Origin: JBGSQR01 sp964509295
Lineage (GTDB): Bacteria > Desulfobacterota > Desulfuromonadia > Geobacterales > Pseudopelobacteraceae
Direction of reading: 5' to 3'
Length of the DNA stretch: 64,000 nt
Assembly (NCBI GenBank): GCA_964509295.1
Contig: CAZDWS010000010.1
Location: forward strand, 1-64,000
Below, one piece after another: positions 1 through 8,988 of this stretch (positions are counted from its first letter, which is position 1; each line of letters begins with the position of its first letter). The position numbers and the translations under genes were made by a program. Below the pieces are notes generated by a model. That model saw only the letters and a list, made by a program, of their open reading frames with translations, had not been told where the DNA came from and did no database searches.

Positions 1-55
1 GAGCAGAGGATTGAAAATCCTCGTGTCGGCGGTTCGATTCCGTCTCTGGGCACCA
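1..55 (+). tRNA. tRNA-Phe (GAA), 5' end outside window
   Basis: The visible part holds the anticodon stem-loop (GAGGA / TTGAAAA / TCCTC, anticodon GAA), the T arm with GGTTCGATTCC, and the 3' acceptor strand ending in an encoded CCA at 53-55. The acceptor 5' strand and most of the D arm lie before the window. Confidence 0.9.
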
Positions 56-61
56 CTTATT

Positions 62-138
62 GCGTTTGTAGCTCAGCTGGATAGAGCAACGGACTACGAA
101 TCCGTAGGTCGGGAGTTCGAATCTCTCCAAGCGCGCCA
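62..138 (+). tRNA. tRNA-Arg (ACG)
   Basis: A complete cloverleaf is visible. The acceptor strands GCGTTTG (62-68) and CAAGCGC (128-134) pair. The anticodon loop CTACGAA gives anticodon ACG. The T loop is GTTCGAATC and CCA is encoded at 136-138. It lies 6 nt after the tRNA-Phe, so the two are probably one transcript. Confidence 0.95.
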
Positions 139-145
139 ACAATTC

Positions 146-177
146 AAGGACTTACGAGAAATCGTAAGTCCTTTTTT
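146..177 (+). terminator. Rho-independent terminator of the tRNA unit
   Basis: A perfect 12-bp stem (AAGGACTTACGA / TCGTAAGTCCTT) with a GAAA loop is followed by a T run, 8 nt after the tRNA-Arg CCA end. Confidence 0.95.
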
Positions 178-330
178 GTTTTACCTCCATTTTTGAACCT
201 CATCACCTGATCCATTTCCACAATCAGCCAGACATAATATAAATTAACTCTATTTATGTTGAAATATGATCTGTCTTACAGTTTAATGTTCAGCCTTATA
301 ACTACTCAAATTGATACAAAGGAGTATCAC

Positions 331-1104
331 ATGCACCTGGTAACAGCCCTAGGTCACCTCAAAAACAACGTTCTAGTGTTTTCTTTATGTTCAGCATTCC
401 TGCTGACCATGGCAATTGCCCCCGAAGCAAACGCCGGAGCAGCTTTTTGGCAATCAACCAACATCCAGTATCTGTATGGTGGTGGTTTCAAACTTGGCTC
501 AAAAGACCGTTCAACAATAACAGTTGAACATGCCAATGCATGGAAATATGGAGACACATTTTTCTTCCTTGATGTAACCGACCCGGAAATAGACCGCAAA
601 GGCAATAAAACAGGCCTGTACTCTGAATTGTCACCACGCTTCAGCCTCGGCAAGATTACAAATAAAAACCTTTCTTTCCCGTTTGTAAAAGATGTTCTAG
701 TGGCAACAACGCTGGAAATGGGCGATGAATTCCACAACTACCTATACGGTATTGGCCTCAGCCTGGACCTTCCCAAATTCGCTTTTGCAGACCTGAATGT
801 TTATGTCAGAAACGATCCCAACCAAAAGGGTGCCACCTACCAGATTACTCCGGTCTGGTCACTCCCCTTTACGGTAGGAAATGCCAAATTGGTATTTGAG
901 GGTTTTGGTGATTTTGCCGGTTCTGAAGGCAACCTTGCATTCAATATTGATCTTCAGCCGAGATTACTTTTAGACATGGGCAATTTCTGGGGATCACCTG
1001 ACTGTATCTATGGCGGAACAGAAGTCATTTACTGGCATAACAAGTTCGGCGTCAAAGGTGTTGAGGAAATAGTGCCGCAGGTTATGGTTAAGTGGGTTTT
1101 CTAG
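331..1104 (+). CDS. Tsx-like nucleoside-specific outer-membrane channel
   Basis: Predicted 257-aa outer-membrane beta-barrel of the Tsx/nucleoside-specific channel family. An N-terminal signal peptide ends near residue 33 (ANA-GA). The mature part begins with a Tsx-type stretch (FWQSTNIQYLYGGGF) followed by alternating aromatic strands, and the protein ends in Phe as outer-membrane proteins usually do. The ATG at 331 was chosen over upstream starts because GGAG at 321-324 is correctly spaced and the signal peptide follows directly. The next two genes are a purine phosphoribosyltransferase and a purine permease, so the likely role is passage of nucleosides or purine bases across the outer membrane. 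Substrate specificity is inferred. Confidence 0.82.
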   Translation: MHLVTALGHLKNNVLVFSLCSAFLLTMAIAPEANAGAAFWQSTNIQYLYGGGFKLGSKDRSTITVEHANAWKYGDTFFFLDVTDPEIDRKGNKTGLYSELSPRFSLGKITNKNLSFPFVKDVLVATTLEMGDEFHNYLYGIGLSLDLPKFAFADLNVYVRNDPNQKGATYQITPVWSLPFTVGNAKLVFEGFGDFAGSEGNLAFNIDLQPRLLLDMGNFWGSPDCIYGGTEVIYWHNKFGVKGVEEIVPQVMVKWVF

Positions 1105-1171
1105 CCTGCACTTTTAATCTATCGGTCCAAACCATTCCAACACGCAAGTGTCTCAATAAAAGGATGAACAA

Positions 1172-1723
1172 ATGAGGATTGAAGAAGCAAATCAAATATT
1201 GAAAGATGCTGACCTGTTGGTCGGGGAAGCCAGTGTTTCATCTGCAATAAGTCGCGTTGCAAGAGAAGTATCTACAAAACTGAGCGAATCAAATCCTGTT
1301 GTAATCTGTGTAATGAATGGAGGACTGATCTTTGCCGGCCAGCTTCTGACCCAACTTGTGTTCCCGCTTGAAGTTGATTATGTCCATGCAACCCGCTACG
1401 GCCATGAAATTAATGGTGCGCAATTGAACTGGACCGTCAGACCGCAACTGAACCTTAAGGGAAGAACCGTGTTGCTGCTTGATGACATTCTGGATGAAGG
1501 TGTTACACTTGCTTCCATTGCAGAGTATTGCAGACAACAGGGTGCTGCAGATGTCCAGATGGCGGTTCTGGTGGAAAAGCTGCACCAGCGCAAAGCCATA
1601 GCTGGAATGCGATCAGACTTTACAGGACTGGAAATCGGAGATCGCTTTTTATTTGGTTATGGTCTGGATTATAAGGGTTATTGGCGTAATGCACCTGGAA
1701 TTTATGCCGTAAAGGGGCTCTGA
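1172..1723 (+). CDS. hpt: Hypoxanthine-guanine phosphoribosyltransferase
   Basis: A 183-aa type I phosphoribosyltransferase that would convert hypoxanthine or guanine plus PRPP into IMP or GMP in the cytoplasm. The PRPP-binding motif VLLLDDILDEGVTL is at about residues 99-112. The N-terminal flexible region and the C-terminal base-binding hood (GYGLDYKGYWRN) fit HPRT rather than adenine or xanthine enzymes. The start is supported by AAAGGA at 1158-1163. It lies 2 nt before the permease gene and 67 nt after the Tsx-like gene, a compact uptake-and-salvage operon. Confidence 0.88.
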   Translation: MRIEEANQILKDADLLVGEASVSSAISRVAREVSTKLSESNPVVICVMNGGLIFAGQLLTQLVFPLEVDYVHATRYGHEINGAQLNWTVRPQLNLKGRTVLLLDDILDEGVTLASIAEYCRQQGAADVQMAVLVEKLHQRKAIAGMRSDFTGLEIGDRFLFGYGLDYKGYWRNAPGIYAVKGL

Positions 1724-1725
1724 AC

Positions 1726-3027
1726 ATGAAAAAATTTTTTGAGTTTGAACGATTCAAAACCAGCTACAAACAGGAAACCCTGGCCGGAATAACCACTTTT
1801 CTGACAATGGCCTACATCATTATCGTAAACCCGGCCATCCTGGAAAATGCAGGTATTCCCAAAGGGCCTTCGATTACGGCCACCATACTTGCATCCGTAA
1901 TCGGAACGGTCATTATGGCGCTATGGGCACGACGCCCCTTTGCCATCGCCCCCTATATGAGTGAAAACGCTTTCATTGCCTTTGTTGTAGTCAAAGTCAT
2001 GGGTTATTCCTGGCAGGTGGCACTGGGTGCCGTCTTTATCGCCGGAGCACTTTTCACAGTGTTGACAATCTTCAAAGTCCGCAGTTGGCTGGCCGAGTCA
2101 ATTCCCATGTCACTCAAAGCCAGCTTTGCAGTAGGCATCGGCCTGTTTCTTACTTTTATCGGTTTAAATGAAATCGGTCTGGTAGCCTTAGGGGTTCCGG
2201 GCGCACCGGTAAAACTTGGCAACATCGCCTCGCCTTCCGTTCAGCTGGCGGTGGCCGGCTTTCTTCTGGTTGTGGTATTGATGGCTCGCCGGGTACATGG
2301 AGCACTGGTGATCGGAATTATCGCCACAACAATCGGCTCCATCCTTTTGGGCATAACACCGCTGCCAAGTCAATTTATCAGTATGCCGCCATCATTGGAG
2401 CCGATTTTTTTCAAGCTGGACATTGCCGGTGCATTGACCGCCCAGTTTTTCCCGGTTGTAATGGTAATTTTTATCATGGCATTTCTGGATACGGTCGGCA
2501 CACTGATCGGACTTTCCATGAGGGCCGACCTTCTGGATGAAAACGGCAACCTGCCGGAGATCGAACGCCCTATGCTGGCCGATGCTCTGGCAACCATGGC
2601 AGCTCCGATTTTGGGTACAACCACAACCGGCGCTTATATTGAATCTGCAGCCGGAATCGAAGAAGGTGGCCGCACCGGTTTTGCGGCGCTGGTTGTAGCA
2701 GGCCTGTTCGCCCTTTCACTGTTTTTCGCCCCTCTTTTTACCATCGTACCACCCCACGCTTACGGCATTGCACTGGTTGTTATCGGTTCATTCATGATCC
2801 GCCCTATTTCACTGCTCAACTTTGATGACATGACCGAACTAATTCCTGCCTTTCTGACTGTTGTACTGATGATTTTCACCTACAACATCGGTGTCGGTAT
2901 GACTGCGGGTATGATCGCCTATGTGCTGCTCAAGCTCTTCACCGGACGGGTCGCTGAAGTAAAACCGGGCATGTGGGTTCTGGCGCTGCTTTCTGTTTCA
3001 CTGTTTGTGTTTCTGCCTAAATTTTAA
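1726..3027 (+). CDS. AzgA-type purine permease (NCS2 superfamily)
   Basis: A 433-aa polytopic inner-membrane protein with about 12-14 predicted hydrophobic segments. The N-terminus (ETLAGITTFLTMAYIIIVNP) and the YMSENAF segment are typical of AzgA/PbuG/GhxP-like adenine, guanine and hypoxanthine permeases, which are proton symporters. The GTTTTGAYIESAAGIEEGGRTG signature loop at about residues 298-318 is intact. Translation is probably coupled to the phosphoribosyltransferase, because the stop and start are 2 nt apart. Which purine is carried cannot be told from sequence alone. Confidence 0.88.
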   Translation: MKKFFEFERFKTSYKQETLAGITTFLTMAYIIIVNPAILENAGIPKGPSITATILASVIGTVIMALWARRPFAIAPYMSENAFIAFVVVKVMGYSWQVALGAVFIAGALFTVLTIFKVRSWLAESIPMSLKASFAVGIGLFLTFIGLNEIGLVALGVPGAPVKLGNIASPSVQLAVAGFLLVVVLMARRVHGALVIGIIATTIGSILLGITPLPSQFISMPPSLEPIFFKLDIAGALTAQFFPVVMVIFIMAFLDTVGTLIGLSMRADLLDENGNLPEIERPMLADALATMAAPILGTTTTGAYIESAAGIEEGGRTGFAALVVAGLFALSLFFAPLFTIVPPHAYGIALVVIGSFMIRPISLLNFDDMTELIPAFLTVVLMIFTYNIGVGMTAGMIAYVLLKLFTGRVAEVKPGMWVLALLSVSLFVFLPKF

Positions 3028-3045
3028 AACTCATCTCATCTGTTT

Positions 3046-3077
3046 AAATGGTGGAAGCGCATTGCTTCCACCATTTT
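3046..3077. terminator. Terminator between convergent genes
   Basis: A 13-bp stem (AAATGGTGGAAGC / GCTTCCACCATTT) with a 5-nt loop lies between the convergent permease and AcpH genes. A/T tracts on both sides suggest it acts in both directions. Confidence 0.85.
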
Positions 3078-3111
3078 GAGTCAGCACTCTTCATTAAACT
3101 TAGGATTGCCT

Positions 3112-3696
3112 TTATATTTCAGCTTGAATAAAATCGGCTGAAAATGCCAGCACTTCTGGCATGAAAGTCCTAAAATCATCTCTCAGTCCCTCTTCATGCA
3201 GAATCAGTTCAGCTACCCCGTCAGCCAGTGGATTGGCACGTTGCACCCTCTGCGACATCCGCTCCAGTGCATGCCTGACACCCTCAACTTTACTATATGA
3301 CGGAATCAGATCCTCGAAGATTCTTGCCAGCCTTTCCTTTAAGAGTTCAGGCAGATACTGTCGACTGGCCTCAACCATTTTCATCGAGTGCTCAAGATAG
3401 ACCTCCAAAGATTCCTCTGACCACTGGTTCCACTCCTGTGCCAGGAAATGATCATAAAACATGTCCACAAGCACACCGCGCCAGTGACCGTAACTCGAGT
3501 TCAGCCGTAATTTGCTCTGCCGGAACAGAGGATGATTATGTGCATAGGAATCTATCCGGCGATGAAGGAGCAGACCGGTGCGCAACCTCGGTGGGTAATC
3601 ATCGCTGATCCTGCCTTTTACAAAATCCCCCATCATGTTTCCGGTTAAAATCTCCGGGTCATCTCCGGAAAGATAAAGGTGAAACAGAAAATTCAA
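3112..3696 (-). CDS. acpH: Acyl carrier protein phosphodiesterase
   Basis: A 194-aa DUF479/AcpH family protein, close to the roughly 193 aa of the E. coli enzyme. AcpH removes the 4'-phosphopantetheine arm from holo-ACP. The N-terminus MNFLFHLYLSGDDPEILTGN, with GDFVKG following, carries the conserved His and Asp residues of this HD-like metal phosphodiesterase family. The RSYGHWRGVLVDMFYDHFLA-like block (about residues 68-86) is the second family signature. The gene stands alone between a terminator and the rhodanese-YceI gene. Confidence 0.85.
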   Translation of the reverse strand: MNFLFHLYLSGDDPEILTGNMMGDFVKGRISDDYPPRLRTGLLLHRRIDSYAHNHPLFRQSKLRLNSSYGHWRGVLVDMFYDHFLAQEWNQWSEESLEVYLEHSMKMVEASRQYLPELLKERLARIFEDLIPSYSKVEGVRHALERMSQRVQRANPLADGVAELILHEEGLRDDFRTFMPEVLAFSADFIQAEI

Positions 3697-3756
3697 AATT
3701 AACTCCTGCTGAAACTCAATTCATACATGGCTTACCGGCCAGTCCATCTCACCGGA

Positions 3757-4668
3757 CTAACTGGATTTAGCGGTCAGAAACAGCTCAATACTGATAATGT
3801 CGCTAACCAGATGCATGCCCAGCTTTTCGAAAAAACGTCCTGAACCGTAGATAACTCCCCACTGGGTCCGGTCAATATCAAATGACGATTGCAGCTTGAT
3901 CGAACCATCCAACTGGGGAACTATTTCCATGGAAAGAGAGAGCGGCTTTGTCTTACCGGTCAGCAGAAGAGTTCCATCTACAATCACATTCGGTGAACCG
4001 ACAGTAGCCGCGTCCACTTTTTTCGAACTGCCCACCCTGAAGACAGCAGTTGGATAATTGGCCACATCAAAGAAATCATCACTACTCAAATGACTGATCA
4101 GCATTTTATTGTACGCCTGATCTTTCAGGTCGAAATTTACAATTGTGTTCATATCAAGCGTTATTAAACCACAGGACGGTAATCCGTTTTCAATGACAAT
4201 ATTGCCACCGGCAAGATTTAGTGAGCCGTAATGCCTGCCGTTGATATTACGTCCGGTCCATTCCACCCTGCTGGCCGCAACATCCAGAACATAGACGCCA
4301 TCTGCAAGAGCAGGAATCTCCAACTTAGCTGCCCCCTGAGGTTCAACAGAATAACCTGCCGTCTGCCACGCCTCCAGCCCACCCGCCAGCTCATATACAT
4401 TCCCGTATCCGGCACGAGTCAGTTTTTCAACAGCAATAGCTGCATCTTTGGAACGGTCACTAGCCCCGTAAACCACAATCCTGGTATTGGGGTCATTAAC
4501 TATGGAAGCAACCTTATCCAGAAAGACCATTTCAAAAACACAGGCATTCTGCGCTCCCGGAATATGTTCTTTTTCGCAATATTCCGGCGGCAGGGTATCA
4601 ATGATACAGATAGGTGTTCCGGCGTCACATGCGCATTTCAAGTCAACTACAGTCATTTTGGGTTTCAT
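3757..4668 (-). CDS. Rhodanese-like and YceI-domain fusion protein
   Basis: A 303-aa two-domain protein. Residues about 1-110 form a rhodanese fold (CEKEHIPGAQNA, AGGLEAWQTAGY). Residues about 125-300 form a YceI domain (SRVEWTGRN, DFFDVANYPTAVF, FDIDRTQWGV), a lipocalin-like fold that binds isoprenoid-type ligands. The start at 4668 follows GAGGTGA at good spacing. The usual rhodanese catalytic Cys position reads YGASDRS, with Gly in place of Cys, so sulfur transfer by that domain is doubtful. No signal peptide is evident, although many YceI proteins are periplasmic. Function is unknown; it may bind rather than transfer. Confidence 0.8.
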   Translation of the reverse strand: MKPKMTVVDLKCACDAGTPICIIDTLPPEYCEKEHIPGAQNACVFEMVFLDKVASIVNDPNTRIVVYGASDRSKDAAIAVEKLTRAGYGNVYELAGGLEAWQTAGYSVEPQGAAKLEIPALADGVYVLDVAASRVEWTGRNINGRHYGSLNLAGGNIVIENGLPSCGLITLDMNTIVNFDLKDQAYNKMLISHLSSDDFFDVANYPTAVFRVGSSKKVDAATVGSPNVIVDGTLLLTGKTKPLSLSMEIVPQLDGSIKLQSSFDIDRTQWGVIYGSGRFFEKLGMHLVSDIISIELFLTAKSS

Positions 4669-4925
4669 ATAATTCACCTCTTTCAGAAGATTATACAATT
4701 TAAAATCCAGACAAAATAAACTTTATGTCTCGTATTTATTATATCCTCAGAGCAGATTTTCTCAATCATCTTTATGCCCTCACATCCTAACCCCAACCTT
4801 ACTGTTTTTTTAGGTTTATTCATTTACTTACTATAAAATGATATGTATATTTTTGCCGTATATCAGCAGGTTTTTTGAATTTTTTCCGGACTTATTTTAC
4901 TGGTAGCAGATAAAACGGAGTGATA

Positions 4926-5501
4926 GTGATTGATTCATTTCGTTGTAGCAACAAAAAGGATAATCCAGGAATGCCACATAAAATGACCCAAAACACCCAT
5001 TTCACCTATCGCCCCATTGGTATCCTGCGATCCCCATATTCCCGCCGCATCGATGCCCCTCACCAGAGCACGGTGGTGGAAGGTACGGCAACAGGTGATT
5101 TCGCCATAGCTACTTTAGTTCTTGAAGATTGGCTGGATGAAAAAGTCATTCAGGACCTGAGCGAATTTGACAGGCTTTGGCTGATCTTCGCCTTTCATCT
5201 AAGTGAAGGCTGGAAAAGCAGTGTCAAGCCACCTCGCGGTGGACCAAAGCGTGGCGTTTTGGCCACCCGCTCCCCCCATCGTCCCAATTCTATTGGCCTC
5301 TCGGCCGTAGAATTAATAAAGATTGAAGGCAGGACGCTACACCTGCGAGGTGTTGACCTTTTGGATGGAACACCTGTTCTGGATATCAAACCCTACGTGC
5401 CCTACGCGGACGCCTTTCCGGACTCTAAAGCGGGCTGGATTGACGAAATGGATGCAAAGCTGGGGCGTTATTTTGCACCGGGCCCTCGAAAACCCAGGTA
5501 G
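4926..5501 (+). CDS. trmO: tRNA (t6A37) N6-methyltransferase TrmO (TsaA/VirR family)
   Basis: A TsaA/TrmO family protein of about 191 aa that would use SAM to methylate t6A37 in threonine tRNAs. Family features visible are IGILRSPYSRR near the start, FDRLWLIFAFH in the middle, the signature SPHRPNSIGLS, and GTPVLDIKPYVPYAD. The start is uncertain. GTG at 4926 has GGAG 5 nt upstream; GTG at 4920 and ATG at 4971 or 4983 are alternatives with poorer ribosome sites. The conserved domain begins only at about 4995, so the choice does not affect the call. Confidence 0.85.
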   Translation: MIDSFRCSNKKDNPGMPHKMTQNTHFTYRPIGILRSPYSRRIDAPHQSTVVEGTATGDFAIATLVLEDWLDEKVIQDLSEFDRLWLIFAFHLSEGWKSSVKPPRGGPKRGVLATRSPHRPNSIGLSAVELIKIEGRTLHLRGVDLLDGTPVLDIKPYVPYADAFPDSKAGWIDEMDAKLGRYFAPGPRKPR

Positions 5502-5539
5502 TTGTTAAGCACACTTACAAGTCAAAACAAGGATCAAAC

Positions 5540-5869
5540 GTGCAAATAGATAATATCCCCTTTGGCACAATCGACTGGTCGCAGATCCAGAGTACCGAGC
5601 ATAAAGGCGAAAACGGATCGGCTTACTGGCGCACTCAGCAGTTTGGCAACATACGCGTTCGCATGGTTGATTACACGCCAGGTTATCTCGCTGACCATTG
5701 GTGCGTCAAGGGGCACATTTTGCTCTGCATCGAAGGAGAACTGCACACTGAACTCGAAGACGGGCGCAGGTTTACGCTAAAACCTGGCATGAGCTACCAG
5801 GTAGCCGACAACGCAGAATCCCACCGTTCTTATACGGATATCGGCGCAAAGCTGTTTATTGTCGATTAA
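5540..5869 (+). CDS. DHCW-motif cupin-fold protein
   Basis: A 109-aa small cupin. The central block has DHWCVKGHILLCIEGEL and a second strand motif ends in LKPGMSYQVADNAESHRS. It resembles the DHCW-motif cupin family, although here the order reads DHWC. The GTG start at 5540 is preceded by AAGGA. It directly follows trmO (38 nt) and may share its transcript. Function is unknown; cupins often bind a metal or small ligand. Confidence 0.75.
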   Translation: MQIDNIPFGTIDWSQIQSTEHKGENGSAYWRTQQFGNIRVRMVDYTPGYLADHWCVKGHILLCIEGELHTELEDGRRFTLKPGMSYQVADNAESHRSYTDIGAKLFIVD

Positions 5870-5960
5870 TAAAAACAGTGTCATACTTTGTTCGGGTTTT
5901 ACTGTAAGGTTCACGCAGCACTTAAAACCCTAAAATACATATAAATGGAGGAAGTTTTTT

Positions 5961-6368
5961 GTGGCATATTTTCAGTGGTCGGATAATTACAGCGTCAAGG
6001 TAAAGGAAATTGATGACCAGCATAAAATGCTGTTCGGCATGATCAATACATTACATGAGGCAATGCTTTCACATAAGGGGCGTGATCTGCAGAAGAAAAT
6101 AATTGTAGATATGGTGTATTACGCCAAAAGGCATTTTGAAATTGAAGAATTGTATATGCAAAAACTGAATTACCCGGGTTATCAGTCACACAAGATTGAA
6201 CACGACCTCTTCACAGCAAAAGCCCTTGATTTAAAAGAGCGACTGGAAGGTGCCGGCTTTGTACCGACAATGGAAATAACGAATTTCCTCAAAGACTGGC
6301 TGAACAACCACATCCTCGGGACTGACCAGAAATATTCGCAGTTTTTCAATGAAAACGGTCTGAATTAA
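5961..6368 (+). CDS. Bacteriohemerythrin
   Basis: A 135-aa single-domain hemerythrin that would bind O2 or store/sense it at a non-haem diiron site. Expected ligands are present: H21 (DDQHKMLF), H58 and E62 (KRHFEIEE), H77 and H81 (SHKIEH), and the C-terminal NNHILGTDQKY supplying His and Asp. The GTG start follows GGAGG at 5948-5952. Such proteins are common in microaerophiles and in anaerobes that must handle oxygen. No partner domain is fused. Confidence 0.92.
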   Translation: MAYFQWSDNYSVKVKEIDDQHKMLFGMINTLHEAMLSHKGRDLQKKIIVDMVYYAKRHFEIEELYMQKLNYPGYQSHKIEHDLFTAKALDLKERLEGAGFVPTMEITNFLKDWLNNHILGTDQKYSQFFNENGLN

Positions 6369-6459
6369 AACAATGGTCTAAAAACTCAAAGAAGCCCAGT
6401 CCCCATTATTGAAGTTCGGACGCAGTCGTTCTGTTTAAGCATCTATTCAGGGAGAAATC

Positions 6460-7230
6460 ATGGAGAACAGTGAGAAAAACCGCTACTGGTTTCTAACTCT
6501 GGGTGCATTTTTTTTACTGGTCTGGGCAGCTCTAGCCGTGGCCCCCCTGGACCGCAAAGACTGGGCCCTGGAAAATGTTCTCGTCTTTCTCATCGTGCCG
6601 CTGCTGGTCCTAAGCCGGAAGAAGCTACCCCTCTCGCGCATTTCATATACAACCATCTTTCTCTTCCTGTGCCTCCATGAAGTAGGGGCCCACTACACAT
6701 ATGCCAAGGTTCCCTACGATATGTGGTTCAACAGCCTGACCGGTTCCACTCTCAACGAACTCCTTGGTTTTGAACGCAACCACTTTGACCGACTGGCCCA
6801 CTTCTCCTTCGGCCTTCTTCTCGCCTATCCGATCCGCGAGGTATTTCTGCGGGTGGCGGATGTACGTGGTGTGTGGGGTTATTACCTGCCACTCGACGTA
6901 ACAATGGCCACTTCCATGCTCTTCGAACTGTTTGAATGGGGGGCGGCGGAACTGTTTGGTGGCGACCTCGGGGTGGCATATTTGGGTACACAGGGAGATG
7001 TATGGGACGCTCATAAGGATATGGCATTGGCCACTCTCGGCGCAATGATTGCCATGCTTCTGACGGCGACGATCAACAGCTACCTTCAGCGGGACTTTGC
7101 ACGGGAAATGGCTGAGAGTCTAAAAGTGAAGCTGCAGGCCCCGCTTGGCGAAGAGGAAATTGCCAGGATGTTGCAGGAGCGACACGAGCAGGAGAAAAAC
7201 GGGGACAATCGCCATGCCGATACCCGGTGA
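6460..7230 (+). CDS. DUF2238 (YjdF-like) integral membrane protein
   Basis: A 256-aa inner-membrane protein with about six hydrophobic segments. Family features are LHEVGAHYTYAKVPYD (about residues 72-87), RNHFDRLAHFSFGLL (about 106-120) and GTQGDVWDAHKDM near the C-terminus, rich in conserved His and Asp. The last 45 residues are charged and probably cytoplasmic. The function of the family is not known. Start supported by GGGAGAAATC before ATG. Confidence 0.82.
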   Translation: MENSEKNRYWFLTLGAFFLLVWAALAVAPLDRKDWALENVLVFLIVPLLVLSRKKLPLSRISYTTIFLFLCLHEVGAHYTYAKVPYDMWFNSLTGSTLNELLGFERNHFDRLAHFSFGLLLAYPIREVFLRVADVRGVWGYYLPLDVTMATSMLFELFEWGAAELFGGDLGVAYLGTQGDVWDAHKDMALATLGAMIAMLLTATINSYLQRDFAREMAESLKVKLQAPLGEEEIARMLQERHEQEKNGDNRHADTR

Positions 7231-7357
7231 GACGTTCAGCCTTTCAATACGACCATGTACCTGATGACACTTTTTCACAGTTGAGTCTTCCGTTTAATTC
7301 GATATAAAATGACAAGCAGCCCGTGTGTACCCAACCACAACTGAATGGAGGCATTTC

Positions 7358-8707
7358 ATGGCAAATACCGTCGACGTACTGGTAATCGGAACAGGCACAG
7401 CCGGATACACTCTTGCGCTGGCCCTGAGCAAGGCCGGCCGTCATGTCGCGGTGGTGGATAACCGCCCCTATGGCGGGACCTGCGCCATGCGTGGATGCCA
7501 ACCCAAAAAATATCTGGTCGCAGCAGCCGAGGTCGCCCACCTCTCCCGGCAGATGTCCGGTATCGGCATCCAACCGGCCGCCGGAATAAATTGGCCCTCC
7601 TTGATGCAATCCAAATCCTCTTTCACAGACGCAGTCCCGGCCCGCACCGTCAAGGATTTTCAGAAGGTCGGCATTGAACAGCTACACGGCACCGCGCACT
7701 TTATTTCCCCTGACAAGGTGGCCATCGGCTCCGACCTTTCTATCCGGCCAAAGCATATAGTGATTGCAACCGGATCCAGAACAACAAAACTTGACTTTCC
7801 CGGTGCGGAATACACCGTTACCAGCGATGATTTTCTTGAACTGAAGCAACTACCGCGACGCATCGCATTCATCGGTGGAGGTTATATCGCCATGGAATTT
7901 GCCCATGTGGCGCGGGCCGCCGGATCAGAAGTAAATATCCTGCAGCGCAGCCAGGGGATATTGAAACGCTTCGACGCCGAGCTGGCCGGCCTGCTGGCTG
8001 AAGCATCGATCGCCAGCGGCATCATCATCTCGACCGGCTTCAATGCCTGCGACATAAAAAGGAGCAACGGGGCCTTCATTGTCAGCGGCGATAAAGGATG
8101 TACCAAAACTGTGGAAGCGGATCTTGTAGTAAATTGCTCAGGACGGGTGCCGGACCTGGATGCGCTTAACCTTGAGGCGGGAGGGATCAGCCGTTCTCAA
8201 CTTGGAATCAGCGTCAACGAATTTCTGCAGTGCGTCGGCAACCACCGTGTCTATGCCATCGGCGACGCCTGCGGGGCTGGCCCCATGCTGGCAACCGTAG
8301 CCGACCTGCAAGCCGCACTGGCAGCCGAAAACATTCTGCACGGGAACAAACAGATTCCGGACTACCGAGTTGTACCCAGCGTGGTTTTCACCCAGCCGCC
8401 ACTGGCGCAGGTCGGTATGAACGAGGAAGACGCTGTGGCCTCCGGAGTCAGCTTCCGCATCAACCGGGGTCCCATGAACAGGTGGCCCTCCTCGCGCCGG
8501 ATCGGCCAGGAACAAGCCTTCTACAAGGTTATCCTTGAGGAGGAGACTGGCCGAATCCTGGGTGCCCACCTGTTCGGTCACAATGCAGGCGAGGTGATCA
8601 ACATTTTTGCAATGGCCATGAAGTTCGGGCTCAGCAATCAGGATCTGAAGAAAATGCTCTGGGCTTATCCAACCAATGTTTCGGACATAAAATACATGAT
8701 TAGCTGA
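7358..8707 (+). CDS. Pyridine nucleotide-disulfide oxidoreductase, glutathione-reductase-like
   Basis: A 449-aa flavoprotein with an FAD-binding GTGTAGY motif at about residues 11-17, a redox pair in GGTCAMRGCQPKK (CxxxxC, about residues 42-47), an NAD(P)-binding GGGYIAMEFA motif (about 171) and a second FAD motif YAIGDACG (about 304). The start at 7358 follows GGAGG. The C-terminal dimerisation end, where glutathione reductases carry HPT plus Glu, reads AYPTNVSD, so the usual catalytic His-Glu pair seems replaced. This makes a classical glutathione or lipoamide reductase unlikely; the natural substrate is unknown. Confidence 0.83.
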   Translation: MANTVDVLVIGTGTAGYTLALALSKAGRHVAVVDNRPYGGTCAMRGCQPKKYLVAAAEVAHLSRQMSGIGIQPAAGINWPSLMQSKSSFTDAVPARTVKDFQKVGIEQLHGTAHFISPDKVAIGSDLSIRPKHIVIATGSRTTKLDFPGAEYTVTSDDFLELKQLPRRIAFIGGGYIAMEFAHVARAAGSEVNILQRSQGILKRFDAELAGLLAEASIASGIIISTGFNACDIKRSNGAFIVSGDKGCTKTVEADLVVNCSGRVPDLDALNLEAGGISRSQLGISVNEFLQCVGNHRVYAIGDACGAGPMLATVADLQAALAAENILHGNKQIPDYRVVPSVVFTQPPLAQVGMNEEDAVASGVSFRINRGPMNRWPSSRRIGQEQAFYKVILEEETGRILGAHLFGHNAGEVINIFAMAMKFGLSNQDLKKMLWAYPTNVSDIKYMIS

Positions 8708-8988
8708 GTGTTACTGACGCTTTCTTTGTCTTTCAAAATACTCTGGATGGGGGAAATTAAATGGTACTTTAAACTGCAACTTGTCTAAAACAATCAAAAT
8801 TGAAAATTAATTATGACAAGGTTCTGATTGCATCCAAAAATATTTGTGGTAATTTTAGTATGTAATTAATGAATGAGTTAAAAAACTAGATTTTCTTACA
8901 AAAGCAAAAACAATTAATGACAAATTCAACTTACTATTTAGATAGTTATATGTTTTATTTTTAAGAATATTGCCAGGGGGAGAATGTT

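Noticed and set aside
180..330. Purine riboswitch upstream of the purine operon
   Set aside because: No purine-aptamer core sequence or three-way junction is visible in the leader.
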